Shown in pieces: positions 26,123 through 33,930 of a DNA stretch of 64,000 nt (the stretch's first letter is position 1; each line of letters begins with the position of its first letter). Location: the NCBI RefSeq assembly GCF_901000735.1, contig NC_081546.1:4221001-4285000 (forward strand), written 5' to 3'. A program made the translations under genes and the position numbers. The notes under the pieces are model-generated. The model saw only the letters and a program-made list of their open reading frames with translations. It did no database searches and was not told the origin of the DNA. The stretch is from Corylus avellana. Lineage: Eukaryota; Streptophyta; Magnoliopsida; Fagales; Betulaceae.

Positions 26123-29050
26123 AACAAATGATAGAAGAACTGTTGATTCTATTAATCCCGTATGACTCTACCCACACTGAATGGAACTCTAGACCTCCCC
26201 TTTGAAGTTGAAGTTGAAGTTGGAGAGAAGTAACAGTAGGCTAGAAGGCCATTTATACTGTAAGTACTGTTGTTCGTGCTGTATGACAATTGGACTATTA
26301 AGTACCAGCATTACAGTAACCAGAAACAAAGTGTGCGCTGAAATCAGTAGTCACTCTGCTACTCGAAGATATTGCCTATAAATAGTTAGATAGCCTCTTC
26401 AGTGTCTGATGACGTTATGTTAAAGCTGCAATTATTGTTCATGCGATAGTAACGTATTTAATCTTGAGGGTGATACATTCGCCATTAAGGCGCAAAAAAA
26501 AAAAAAAAAAAAAAATTTAAAACTGTGTAGAGTTACTGCATGTATTTTTTAATTTATATATGTTTGTGTATTGATTCTACTTACAAAAAAAAAAGTTGTG
26601 TATATTGATTCCAATTCCACCTTCTGGTTTCACTTTTTCAGTGGTTTGTTAAAAATATCAACAAGAAAGAGGAGAAGTTGGCTCTGCCTAATGGCCCTGG
26701 CTCTACAGGTGCTGTTATCGTGTTTATGTACTGTTATCATTTTTATTCTTATGACCGATTTATTGATACTCTTTGGTTATCACCTTGGTTCACTGCACCC
26801 TTCGTGCAGATAAGGTTTCTACAGGCTTGATAAGCAATTCAACCGTGTCTGCAAAGGTTGTTTATCCTGATACTTCTAAGATGATGATTTATGACCCAAG
26901 GCAAAAATCTGGTATGCAAATCTTTTCCCTGATTATTCAGTTATTTTTTACTTCTATCAACTTATTTATTAGCAGTTTACCCTACTATCATTCGGCAATG
27001 GAACACTACTGTATGATAACAAAGTGCCAGTGAGTCATACAATATTTTGTCCTGATAAGTTTGCTTGAAACCGTGTTACATAACTGAGAAACTATTAAGT
27101 ATGTAGAGGTCAAATATGGATTGAACTAGGATATTTTCATATATAAATATACTAGCATGATTTTTGACTCCGAAGTTTAAACCTATCATATTCTAATGGA
27201 TTTCATTACTGTTTTATTTTATGTTATAGAAATACATCAGTATTAAATGGCTTAAATTTAATCAATAACACTGTTTTTAAGCGCTTTGGGTACAATTGAG
27301 TATAAAAGCCTCATGGGGCCTAGGTGCAAAGTGCAAAGCACAAGTGCACGCCTTTGACCTAATCAAAGAAAACATTTCAAGATGCAAGGCAGAATTATTT
27401 GTGAGAGAGAGAAGGTAAATGGTAATAAAGTACTTACAAAATTAGTATTTTTATTCATTGATAAAAAATTAGTCCTTGAAAGCGCTTTTAGAGAAGGTAA
27501 ATGATATTTTCAAGGTGTTCTCAGCACCTCAGATTTGTGTGTGTTTTTTTTTTTTTTTTTTCAAAATAAAATGGAAATGGAGAAAAAGATTTGACTTAGC
27601 CATTTAATCACTTGCAAGGAATGCATTGTGTGAATTGAAAATTACGTTTTCAGCATGATCATGCTTTTACTGTGTATATTTCATATTATTGCAGTATGTA
27701 GATTTACTACTTAATGGCTTGACTTATTTGACTGTAGGGATGGAAATTCTTCCAAGTGCTACAGCATCTGGAGTTTCTGCTGCATTTAGCAACATATCAA
27801 ATCCAACTGTTGCAATAGTGGGTGATGGAACAACCAATGCGTTTGATGAATTACTGAAAGCAACACCACCTGCATTGGTAGCATTTTTAGCAAGCTTGCC
27901 TGCTGTTGAGGGTAATCTTCTTAACTTCCATTCCTCATTTATGTAATAATACCAATCTCAATTGCATGTTTCAGCCAATAAGAGGAACCACTGCTAATGA
28001 ATCTTTATATTGAATGGGTAAAGAAGTAGTCTAGATTCATGGTTGTAAGCGGTAACATGTTATAATTAATGCTTGCTTTGCAGTTCTTGGGAAGCAGTGT
28101 AAAAAGTCTAGTGTCTTTTTTTTTTTTAATACTTATTGAGTTTATCTGGATCTTTCAAGCTTCTTATTGTTTTTGTTGAGTTATTGGATTTAACTGATGG
28201 CAATGAAGGTGTATAATCGATTCATGGCTACTAATCACTTGCACTGCTGCTGAATGAGGTTTGCTTTCTTTGGGAATTTCAGGTCCAACACCAGATGTGG
28301 ATGTTGTATTATCAATTTGCTTGCAGAGTGATATACCAGCAGGGCAGACTGGCAAATCAGGGACTTACCCAATGCAACTGTCAGGAGGTCCTGCTCCTAG
28401 TACAAGTGACCTCTCTGGTTCAAGCAAGGCCCATCCCATCCCGAGTGCTTCATCTTTCAAACCAACCAGGGACAGACAATCTGGGAAAAGGAAAGATCTA
28501 GACAGTACGTGCTGATCTTATTATACTCATTTAAGAACATCTTACGTGTCTGAGTGACGACCCTTTTGAAAAGCATTTGTTGCATGTTTTAGAGATTAAA
28601 TTTTGATTCTTGCAAATACTACTACTGAAACATCTTCAAAGGACATGTGATTCAGAATGGGTGGGAGATCAATGTGATGCTTGTGAATAATATTTGAAGA
28701 TATCTACTTATCAAAAAAAAAATAATAATATTTGAAGATATCTATTCACAGATATCTGATGGGTTAAAAGCAATCTGATGAGTATAAGAAAAATGTGAAC
28801 ATAATTGAGTTGAGTGCCTAAATATGGAAAACATTTTACTAATGCTGCCTTGTGAACATTTATAGGGCAAGAAGATGATGAAACTGCCACCGTCCAAAGC
28901 CAGCCACTACCAAGAGATGCTTTCAGGATACGACAGATCCAGAAAGCTCGAGTAAGTACTGTTTCAAAAGCTAGGGGTGCCACTTCACAAACAGGATCTG
29001 CTTCATATGGAAGTGCTCTTTCTGGAGATTTATCTGGTAGCACTGGCTAA
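6651..29050 (+). CDS. CSTF77: Cleavage stimulation factor subunit 77 (CstF-77), 22 exons
   Basis: Scaffold subunit of the cleavage stimulation complex that acts in nuclear mRNA 3'-end processing; it dimerises through HAT repeats and binds CstF-64 and CstF-50 (family knowledge). I joined 22 exons with no stop or frame break, 767 aa: 6651-6722, 6838-6900, 8607-8716, 9967-10067, 11414-11475, 11606-11746, 11897-12025, 18873-18919, 19357-19420, 21174-21294, 21552-21610, 21691-21759, 22476-22616, 23333-23397, 23543-23639, 24007-24066, 25169-25321, 26642-26708, 26810-26911, 27738-27911, 28283-28504, 28866-29050. HAT-type sequence runs through about residue 520 (KYWKQYVEAHMAV, EQLWKDYENFENSV, HYPDIWYDYA, TEGVEAARNHFLDARKSP). 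The C-terminal part has TPPALVAFLASLP and ends LSGDLSGSTG. Intron 7 starts with a GC donor (AAG|GCAAGT). In exon 22 a GTAAGT at 28952 is read through, giving KARVSTVSKAR. Arabidopsis CstF77 is slightly shorter as I recall it. Confidence 0.96.
7411..7920 (-). mobile_element. TRIM (miniature LTR retrotransposon) in CSTF77 intron 2
   Basis: Two direct repeats, 7411-7614 and 7715-7920, both begin TGTAACGA and end with TACA. They flank a domain of about 100 bp. Read on the minus strand, the first LTR is followed by TGATATTAGAGCC, close to the tRNA-Met primer-binding consensus TGGTATCAGAGC. A purine-rich AAGGGAGGGAGCTT precedes the second LTR. A perfect 5-bp duplication CTTGG (7406-7410 and 7921-7925) bounds the element. 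There is no coding capacity, as expected for TRIMs. Confidence 0.85.
10390..10472 (+). mobile_element. 5'-truncated LINE tail in CSTF77 intron 4
   Basis: The insert reads CTTTTATACTGGCTGTGTAC ... ATTACTTATAAAAAA, parallel to the end of the full LINE (TTGTATACTCCCTGTGTAC ... TTTACTTATCAAAA). It is flanked by GTGTTGTGTTA at 10379-10389 and 10473-10483, a probable 11-bp target duplication. Sense orientation relative to CSTF77. Confidence 0.7.
12217..12234 (-). mobile_element. Tail-only LINE insertion, antisense, in CSTF77 intron 7
   Basis: The 18-bp insert, reverse complemented, is TACTTATCAAAAAAGAAA, the terminal signature of the full LINE downstream. It is flanked by a perfect 11-bp direct repeat ATTTTGGCTGA (12206-12216 and 12235-12245). 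Confidence 0.6.
12531..14924 (+). CDS. LINE ORF1 protein
   Basis: 797-aa first ORF of the LINE. By position it corresponds to the RNA-binding ORF1 protein, but I see neither a clear DUF4283 nor a CCHC knuckle. The N-terminus (WTVESKEF, GKTHWIRLEW) resembles a lineage of plant LINE ORF1 proteins I recall from grapevine. Two internal tandem repeats stand out. One is a 51-bp (17-residue) unit, PVLSVSPAEAPMKVPGA, repeated four times at about 13629-13832. The other is a looser unit of about 35 residues (GKEPAILPVGV ... PAAGDRAI) in three copies at about 13967-14280. The stop TAA at 14922-14924 overlaps the ATG of ORF2 (TAATG), suggesting termination-reinitiation for ORF2. Start chosen as the first ATG of the frame. 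Confidence 0.85.
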   Translation: MGLSRAWTVESKEFMMMVKDGDTVLKLQERCRGKTHWIRLEWRDAVWLANIFNELKMVEDSRVFRDESSRSFPRTIAQKCFNRHGSFLVLEEYDGRDRRGRVMVPEGRHRKGWDQFQSELCIAIDFVQPFVGDARRAATGKQRRSFSEVLLSSSKQVEEPFGSFVEPIARVPKWLLGAGTSNSFGKSLHADCHVKAGHEVQEAVPAMGPATWYKVNSRTSCGVQQKKPASYEEQICEDHTSGSSGQGCVCAGEKEKLKRSLLKIQEDIRICLEGCDARCSCSCGFGLSGPKTQVAQVQSSGQTIIQAKAQPNPPTGQMKEKAVVVGAGPNKALSYYRRKVAGKEGELGAFEPNKGLRPFSNFTSLGVPVLSVSPAEAPMKVSGAPVLSVSPAEAPMKVPGAPVLSVSPAEAPMKVPGVPILSVPPAEAPLKVLPLVEGSRKKIAAMDSAMDAGNATVLTSTTGLVAQVSASTRVCDPAPGILGKEPAILPVGVRSEFPTSSVLSFPYGPAAGDRAISGKEPVTFPAGVRKDICSVLSTPSGSAAGARAIVGKELAILPADAHREFPTCSILSTFSGSAAGASAIMKKSVMMGQPEVLKAGGNFDKGEGGGSGHLMSVKMGNMGEGLSAGQLQLDWQGEIPPGLEKWDLPGSDDLLRRQGAMVSVCDESLCSLGEVRSGVKDCSSQGESFAPDSLALVSVEDQEPLTVEFVTHFSKLVGVSCDGEAGKLAETFGCIMADNEFIDEEVGDVGDAGKAMEAHTGKKGKRELNNLLSSVNYEVHSGSSLRDSKKGRAVRTF
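14924..18574 (+). CDS. LINE ORF2: endonuclease and reverse transcriptase
   Basis: 1216 aa, the enzyme of target-primed reverse transcription. An N-terminal APE-like endonuclease spans about residues 1-225, with SWNVRGLN, QETK, GGDFNA, SRLDRFLVS and the terminal SDHAPI motif. Reverse transcriptase follows at about 445-730: DKAPGPDGF, LDMEKAYDHMNW, RQGDPLSPFLF and the catalytic FADD at about residue 688. A zf-RVT zinc-binding domain lies near 1040-1120 (CCMCESDGESVDHLFLHC). All catalytic motifs are present and the frame has no stops, so the product could be active. Its ATG shares one base with the ORF1 stop codon. Confidence 0.95.
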   Translation: MKPKILSWNVRGLNVRDKRMRVRNLLRNWKVDIVCFQETKVDFVTNNFVRSLWGCPYVEWCHVPSRGASGGILVMWDRRVVTKVEVALGRFVAACSFRNVDDGFMWAFAGVYGPNRDNIRCLLWEELVGLMSWWDLPWCIGGDFNATLFPSERSGGVYSRSAMRDFADFISEQGLMDFPLDGGVSTWSNNHSWSRLDRFLVSPEWEARYPSMRQKRLLRVCSDHAPIILDCSCFLGGKRPFKFENMWLKVEGFVDKVRSWWESYIFHGTPSFILAKKLQALKGDIKCWNDQEFGNVGGRIKACMEDIKALDRVEEERGLSADENERKRLLARDLEALLLQEEISWRQKSRIRWLKEGDKCSKFFHQIANANRRHNAIESLFVGGSTTSDQGVISNHITNFYESLFSESLSWRPRLDDLDFDMLNVGEASRLEAPFEEREVWEVVKGMVRDKAPGPDGFSMAFFQDCWGVIKEDIMAVFAEFHERGKFEKSLNATFISLIPKTNGASDIRDFRPISLVGGTYKIVAKVLANRLKEVMDRVISKPQNAFVKGRQILDSVLIANECLDSRIRSGEPGLVCKLDMEKAYDHMNWKFLLYVLRRCGFGEKWCSWVEHCISTVRFSILINGSSSGFFDSSRGVRQGDPLSPFLFVLVMEAFSRMINASISRGLISGFSVGRRESDRVIVSHLLFADDTLVFCGADPNQVRNIGALLVCFEAVSGLKVNLAKSVLVPVGSMNNTGTLAGILGCGSASMPLRYLGLPLGAPFMVKASWEDMLEKYARRLAPWKRLYLSKGGRVTLIKSTLSNLPTYFLSLFPIPASVAKRMEKIQRDFLWGGINDEFKFHLISWNKVCSPISEGGLGIRNLRLMNKALLGKWLWRFAHEKEAWWRKILVAKYGEVWGGWRSREPSGSHGVGLWKNISKGWRSFHCQIRLVPGSGSNIRFWEDIWCGDRSLKDAFPGLFNIATNKDASIADNRECLNGSVQWNISFIRRVHDWEVEVLASFYSLLYSYLMRGVGEDRMWWNDSRKGKFEVRSYFRILASKDHSPFPWKSIWRTKAPSRVAFFAWTAALGKILTLDNVRKRGIIVINRCCMCESDGESVDHLFLHCGVASTLWNAVFSRFGLCWVMPGSVRGLYASWWAGGKSSSAVVWKMVPLCLMWCIWIERNARCFEDSSRNIEDLLHFFLYTLFTWTAGWLAPLVISFPDFLFMFSSSFSSS
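18686..18731. repeat. 13-bp direct repeat flanking an A-rich run
   Basis: GGTTATGGGAATA occurs at 18686-18698 and 18719-18731, separated by GG followed by A-rich sequence (A11 G A6). This could be a poly-A-only retro-insertion with a target duplication or a slippage product. It lies 28 bp beyond the LINE poly-A. Confidence 0.5.
19780..20350 (-). mobile_element. Element carrying a captured gene fragment, CSTF77 intron 9
   Basis: Inverted ends enclose the segment. The left end has GAGGTTCCAGGGGAGTGGCC then CCACCCCAAGACCATGG. The right end, reverse complemented, has GAGGTTTCTAGGTGTGGC then CCACCCCAAGACCATGG. The GGTGGCC-type core relates it to elements at 4.65, 29.8, 39.1, 39.6 and 52.9 kb. The interior is not transposon sequence but a cytidine deaminase fragment on the minus strand, the pattern of gene-capturing Pack-MULE-like elements. 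Outer edges and target duplication were not resolved. Confidence 0.6.
19850..20272 (-). pseudogene. CDA1: Captured cytidine deaminase fragment (CDA1-like), frameshifted
   Basis: The minus strand from 20272 reads MDKPRFIILASKAESIAKDS then LTVLQLLHTLVPSA, the N-terminus of plant cytidine deaminase, which converts cytidine to uridine in pyrimidine salvage. Near 20155 the homology moves to another frame (VGVVGLGYSDCVFLGVNL, HLHYLTVF, TPCSHCRQFL). Near 19935 it returns to the first frame (PNSNSNQFTPLSNFLSHPFG). The zinc motif PCSHC is kept, but the usual HAEQ is HTQQ, so the catalytic Glu is lost. About 140 residues are covered and the second half of the protein is absent. It is antisense to CSTF77 and confined between the inverted ends of the host element. 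No introns are visible in the fragment. Confidence 0.82.
23012..23291 (-). mobile_element. TRIM-like remnant in CSTF77 intron 13
   Basis: Direct repeats at about 23012-23092 and 23216-23291 share ATCACCACTCAT, CAAAAGCTTA and GAATTTAATCATTTAATTTA. On the minus strand the right copy is followed by TGGTATTAGAG, a near-match to the tRNA-Met primer-binding site. There is no coding sequence. Confidence 0.6.
23649..23671. repeat. (CA)n microsatellite just after CSTF77 exon 15
   Basis: A CA-dinucleotide run beginning about 10 bp after the exon 15 donor (GAG|GTAGAA). Likely length-polymorphic and very close to a splice site. Confidence 0.85.
25905..26077. mobile_element. Possible MITE in CSTF77 intron 17
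   Basis: The left end GGGGCTCATTTGG is complementary to the right end CCAAACGAACTTT with mismatches. The inner parts TTTTTACTTTTTA and AAAAAGTAAAAAA also pair. An (AT)n tract follows immediately. Family uncertain. Confidence 0.4.
28686..28744 (+). mobile_element. Tail-only LINE insertion with 21-bp target duplication
   Basis: A perfect 21-bp direct repeat (28686-28706 and 28724-28744, containing AATATTTGAAGATATCT) flanks only 17 bases, CTTATC followed by an A-run. With the preceding TA, which can belong to either side, this reproduces the TACTTATCAAAA terminus of the full LINE. It lies in CSTF77 intron 21, sense orientation. Confidence 0.75.
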
Positions 29051-29496
29051 TGTTTTTTCCCCCCCCTTTTTTTTTCTTCCTTTTTTTTTTTTTTTTTTTC
29101 ATATATCTCTTTTCTTTCTTAAGCTTATGCAAAGTTATTTTTGTATTTACTAAAGTAAGCTAATTTTTCCTTCTTACTCGCATGTTTTAAATATAGTGAA
29201 TTGAATAATTATTTTGAGACAAATTTCTTTGACAAGGAAAGATATTGAAAAGAAATACACTAGTGTTTAGTCTACCAAGCCTTGGTTGTGCCTATACTTT
29301 AATTTGCATTCACTTTCCATTATTAAAGAGTGAATCATGAACTTGGAGATGGGATTATCGTTGTCTGTAGTTTGTTTTGTCTAAATTCCAACCGATGAGA
29401 GAGAGAGACACAGAGAGAGATTTTCAATCCATAGATTGAAAATTCAAGCCATCCCACTTTTGTCCATAGATTGAAAATTCTAAGTCAATCCATGAT
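29051..29496. other. CSTF77 3' flank
   Basis: Probable 3' UTR and downstream sequence, with T-runs at 29058-29100. A short AG repeat lies near 29398. TCCATAGATTGAAAATTC occurs twice, 34 bp apart, near 29429 and 29463. No gene seen. Confidence 0.5.
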
Positions 29497-29688
29497 GTAT
29501 GCCAAAAATATAATTTAGTCTTTACAATCAAATTTCATTTACTAATTTAACAAATTTCGTTAGTATGATATTGACTTAAATAGGACAAGTATCACAATTT
29601 TATTGACTCTAATGTTTTACGTTATTAGAATCTGTTAAGTTAGTGAATGTAATTTGACTATAGGGACTAAATTATTTTTTTGGCATAC
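29497..29688. mobile_element. MITE with long TIRs
   Basis: The left end GTATGCCAAAAATATAATTT pairs with the right end, which reverse complemented reads GTATGCCAAAAAAATAATTT. Complementarity continues through TAGTC. About 192 bp, AT-rich, non-coding. Target duplication not resolved. Confidence 0.65.
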
Positions 29689-30538
29689 CTTAGAGACCTT
29701 TGAATTCATTTTGATACTACAATGAGTTAATTGCAAATCAGGTAAATCACAATGACTGAATTTACATTAATTTTTTCCCATAAAAAAAAATAAAATAAAA
29801 TAAAATAAAATTTTACAAAGAAAAAAGAAGAAGACTGGAGTTGCCCCATTTCCCAAAGAGGTGGCTGGCCACCCTTTGGCCGGTCTAGGGGTAGGAAATC
29901 ACCTCAGGCCAACTTGGGTAGTGGTCCTTTGGAAGAAGAAGAAAACATAGCACTTTTTTTTTTTTTTTTTAATTTCAAAATGGGTCTGCACTTATTCTAA
30001 ATCATCAATTTGGACTAGACCTGCCACTTACCCTAGCATAGAATCTTTATCTGGGATTGATAGCATTAATGCTGGTGTCCGTGCCGGTCAGGTTATGTCG
30101 TGATATCTGCTCAACGTACACTTCCAAGATGTCGAAGTTACGAAGTAGCTAGAATGTGATTTTCAAAGCATTGTCAGTAGCTAGCCTTCTACTTCTTAAC
30201 AAATGATACAATAATCGATCGTTTGAGATCATATATAGTGGTCATAATATATAATAACATATGGTCGCTTAGAATTGGCTACGAAATTAACACCACGTAC
30301 CTGGAATATTATTGTATTACATTTGTTAAGAAGTTGAATAATATATATTAAACTGGTCAATGACACTTTTTTCAAAGGCATGAGGTTGAAATTTTTTACG
30401 TGGCTTCCTTCCTTGGAGACTTCTTTTATTTATTTATTTTTGGTAAGCTTTGTGAATCGAAAATTATTTTTCTATGAGATCATTCCAAACTCCAGGCGTC
30501 GATTCGAGTAAACCAGACCGCCTTATACTCCACGGAGT

Positions 30539-30591
<53 letters not shown>

Positions 30592-30898
30592 CCATTTCGT
30601 TTTCCTAAACTATAAATCATCCTCGAATTTTGTTGTATCGTGTGAAATTATTATATAGGATTGAAGTGTTTTTGCCTTAATTACCTCAAACGAGTGAAAC
30701 ATATCTTACCCTCTGTGTGAATGCAATATTAGAAACCGACAAACAAATCTTATCCTTGCAGTAATTTTTCTTTTGATTTTACTGCTGTCGGTTAACTGTA
30801 ACGAGATAGAAGACTGTAACCAGCTAATTTTCTGAGATTCTTTGGGTCGACTTCTAGCTAGGTAATTAACAAGGACTCGGCCACCAAATGGTCATGGC
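29689..30898. other. Intergenic DNA with GGTGGC-type repeat and AT microsatellite
   Basis: 29820-29960 carries GGTGGCTGGCCACC motifs typical of the GGTGGCC element family, here as a partial copy. A (TA)n tract occupies about 30541-30591. No gene seen; the last few hundred bases are the laccase promoter region. Confidence 0.5.
30541..30591. repeat. (AT)n microsatellite upstream of laccase
   Basis: About 50 bp of alternating TA, roughly 310 bp before the probable TATA box. Comparable tracts occur at 2852-2887, 26075-26114, 33970-33992, 37975-37998 and 40309-40333. Confidence 0.9.
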
Positions 30899-30906
30899 TA
30901 TAAATA
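30899..30906 (+). promoter_or_regulatory. Probable TATA box of the laccase gene
   Basis: TATAAATA lies 125 bp before the first laccase ATG, allowing a 5' UTR of about 95 bp. Sequence match and spacing only. Confidence 0.45.
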
Positions 30907-32399
30907 TAACATGTTTATGATGGCATATATATCTCTAGCTAGCTAGCTTCCATAAATAGCTCTCACAGGAATGGTGAAGAGATGAAACAAGAGACTGAGT
31001 ATTTGTCAGTCTTCCTTTGGGTGTACGTCCATGAGAACAATGGAAAATAATATATATTACATTATTGCTTTGTTAGTGGCCCTTGGTCGGACGCTCTTAT
31101 GCATGGCTCAGGCTGATCAGGGCAATGTCCATTTCTATGACTTTGTTGTAAGTATATTACTTTGAACCCTAGCCAGCCTATCCTGTTCATTATTGCATGC
31201 ATGCTGCATGTTTGTGAGTATATTTTTGGTTGGTTGTAACTTGTACGTAGGTGAAAGAGACAAACTTTACAAGGCTGTGTGGCAGCAAGAGCATGTTAAC
31301 CGTTAATGGCAGTTTTCCAGGGCCGGTGATTCGCATCCACAAAGGCGATACTGTATATGTTAATGTCCATAATCATGGAAACTATGGTCTCACCATTCAC
31401 TGGTACGTACTTACTATATATATATCTCTCTTCTCTTTCTCTCTAGTCTTTCTCTCTCTCTCTCTCTATATATATATTCCTCGGAGAATTCATGCACGAG
31501 TTTGTGGGGATGCGACTAGGCATGGAGTAAAGCAACCAAGAAATCCATGGTCAGATGGTCCAGAGTTTATCACACAGTGCCCGATCAGTCCTGGAACAAA
31601 CTTCACTTACGAAATCATATTCTCGACGGAGGAGGGAACCCTGTGGTGGCACGCCCATAGCGATTGGACTCGTGCGTCAGTCCATGGCGCCATTGTCATT
31701 TTGCCCGCTACTGGAACAGCTTATCCATTTCCCAAACCTAGTGAAGAAGAAGTTATTGTTTTTGGTACGCAAACTTATATATTGTCTTTTTCTTCAAATC
31801 TTATACCACCACCATGTCAATGTGATGGTAATTAATGGGTAGGGTTTCATTTAAATTTGTATTCTTCGGTTTCTGTTGTCCTTGCAGGATCATGGTATAA
31901 AGGAGATGTGATGTCTTTAATATATAATGCCATGAAAACTGGTGGAGCAACACCGCTTTCAGATGCTTTCACTATCAATGGTCAACCAGAAGATTACAAG
32001 CCATGCTCAAAAGGTATATTTATATATGTATGTATATATGTATGTACACAACAAGCTAGCAATATTACAAAAATTAATTAAAGTCCAGTCCACCATATTG
32101 GGTTCCTCAATTGCTTTGTGTTAATTTCCACATCTATATATAGTTCTCCTTTCCAAGATCTCGAAAACACTACTTTTTACTGATATTTATCGACCTCTAT
32201 AAGGAAAATATCTGGGCTAATATAACTTTTATGGTTATTTTCTTACAAATTGACGCGACGCTCTTTTAGAATATAATTTTTTTTTAAAATGTTATGTACA
32301 TACTCAACAATCTCAAGTGTCAATCTCCAATCGTTTTCTCAAGTGGATGTAAATGTGCTACATAGACAATAGTGTTATAGGAGATGGATACTTGAGAAT

Positions 32400-32590
32400 G
32401 CTGAGCAACATTTCTTTAATTTAAATAATTTAAGTCTATTATTTTCTATCAACTTAAGGTTTTGTTATAAATAGTAATTTAACATGGTATCAGAAAAAAA
32501 AGTCATGAGTTCGAACAATCTGTCAAATCTCCATCATTCAACTCTCATTTCAATTAAATATTATGTGTTGTTCAAACTCATGAGCACGCA
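32400..32590 (+). mobile_element. TRIM-like remnant in laccase intron 4
   Basis: AACATGGTATCAGAA matches an LTR end plus tRNA-Met primer-binding site and sits in sequence similar to the 33.8-kb remnant (CTATCAACTTAAGGTTTTG upstream; CAATTAAATATT downstream). The second repeat is incomplete. Confidence 0.4.
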
Positions 32591-33192
32591 GAATCAACAT
32601 ACCATATGGTGGTTGACCAGGGCAAGACCTTTCTTCTACGCCTAGTAAATGCTGCAATGAACAGAGACTTCTTCTTCACAATCTCCGAACACAATCTCAC
32701 AGTCGTCGGTTGGGATGCAGCGTATGTGAAACCCTTTACTACAGGTTACGTTATCATAGCTCCGGGACAGACAATGGACGTCCTTGTCACAGCAAACCAA
32801 TCTCCCACCCAATATTACATGCTCATCAGCCCTTTCTACGACGAGGCACTATATGATTTCGACGACAGCATCGCCACGGTGATTTGGCAGTACTCCGGCA
32901 ACTACACTTTACCGTCGACGCCTTCCTATCCGGTAAACCTCCCGCATTACAATGATGTCTCAGCTTCGCGCACGTTCACGGGTGGCCTGAGGAGCTTGGC
33001 GAACCAAGATCACCCTGTAGACGTGTCGCGTGAAATCGATTCTAGAATGTTTTTAACGCTTTCCATGAACATGAATCCCTGCGCAAATGACACGTGTGCT
33101 GGACCCGACGGCAACCGGCTGCTTGCAAGCTTGAACAACATGAGCTTCGTGAACCCCTCCATTGATATTCTACAAGCTTACTACAGGTAATT

Positions 33193-33331
33193 AATTTGCT
33201 CTTGTATTGTCCCTAAGAGGTAGCTCAATCGGCTAAGACCACGCCTAATGAAGCGGATGTCACTAGTTCAAATCCCCCCTCTCCTTCTTGTGCGGATATG
33301 TCAAAAAAAAAAAAAATTTGCTCTTGTATTG
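33193..33331 (+). mobile_element. tRNA-derived SINE with 17-bp target duplication, laccase intron 5
   Basis: The 105-bp body (33210-33314) has RNA polymerase III box A (GTAGCTCAATCGG) and box B (AGTTCAAATCC) at tRNA-like spacing, and ends in TATGTC plus a run of A. It is bounded by a perfect direct repeat AATTTGCTCTTGTATTG at 33193-33209 and 33315-33331. Structure and duplication make a recent SINE insertion the clear reading. Confidence 0.9.
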
Positions 33332-33340
33332 ATGATTATG

Positions 33341-33738
33341 AAATTTTTTATTTTAGATCCCTAAACTACCATGTGTTTTAAAAAGACCCTAAATTTTAAA
33401 CTCTTAATTTAACTCCATGAACTTTTAATTTGATTCAATTGACCATTCCGTTAGATTTAGCCGTTAACCCATAACAGAAATTACTAAAAAATAAAATTAC
33501 CCTTTGATTTTCCCTTCCTTTTAAAAAAGATTAATTTGAAGTTAAGGTAAATTTGAAATTTTATAAAATAAAAAAAGGGTATAAAGGTCATTTTATCACT
33601 TTTAACGTTGAAAATCTGACGGAGGGGGTACATTGCATCAAATTGAAAGTTTAAGGAGATGGAAATTGAGAGTTTTGGAAATTTGGAGGGTCTTCTCAAA
33701 ATGCGTGGTAGTTCAGGGGTCTTAAGTAAAAATTTTCC
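33341..33738. mobile_element. Long-TIR MITE in laccase intron 5
   Basis: The left arm (TTTAGATCCCTAAACTACCA then GTGTTTTAAAAAGACCC) is complementary to the right arm (GGGTCTTCTCAAAATGCG then TGGTAGTTCAGGGG). The same layout is seen in the element at 3125-3501. Non-coding. Confidence 0.6.
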
Positions 33739-33739
33739 T

Positions 33740-33930
33740 GTTGATTAAGTGATTAAATTTACATCTTCTTATATCAGCTTAAACTTTTGTGATAAATTGT
33801 GATTTAATATGGTATCAGAGTCAATGTCTGGAATCTATTGACTCTATCAATTCACCCAATTTAAATTAAATATTCAACGTGATTAAGTGATTAAATTTAC
33901 TTATTTCTATCAGTTTAAGCTTTACTTTGA
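33740..33930 (+). mobile_element. TRIM-like remnant in laccase intron 5
   Basis: GATTAAGTGATTAAATTTAC occurs near 33743 and again near 33880, flanking ATGGTATCAGAGTC, an excellent primer-binding-site match. This is a decayed miniature LTR element in plus orientation. Confidence 0.55.

Noticed and set aside
28949..28975. Possible mini-intron in CSTF77 exon 22 starting at CGA|GTAAGT
   Set aside because: The next usable AG would give an intron of only about 23 bases. Reading through keeps the frame to the conserved C-terminus.
33210..33290. Possible functional tRNA gene
   Set aside because: Box A and box B are present but no full cloverleaf can be formed. The A-tail and flanking duplication show it is a SINE.
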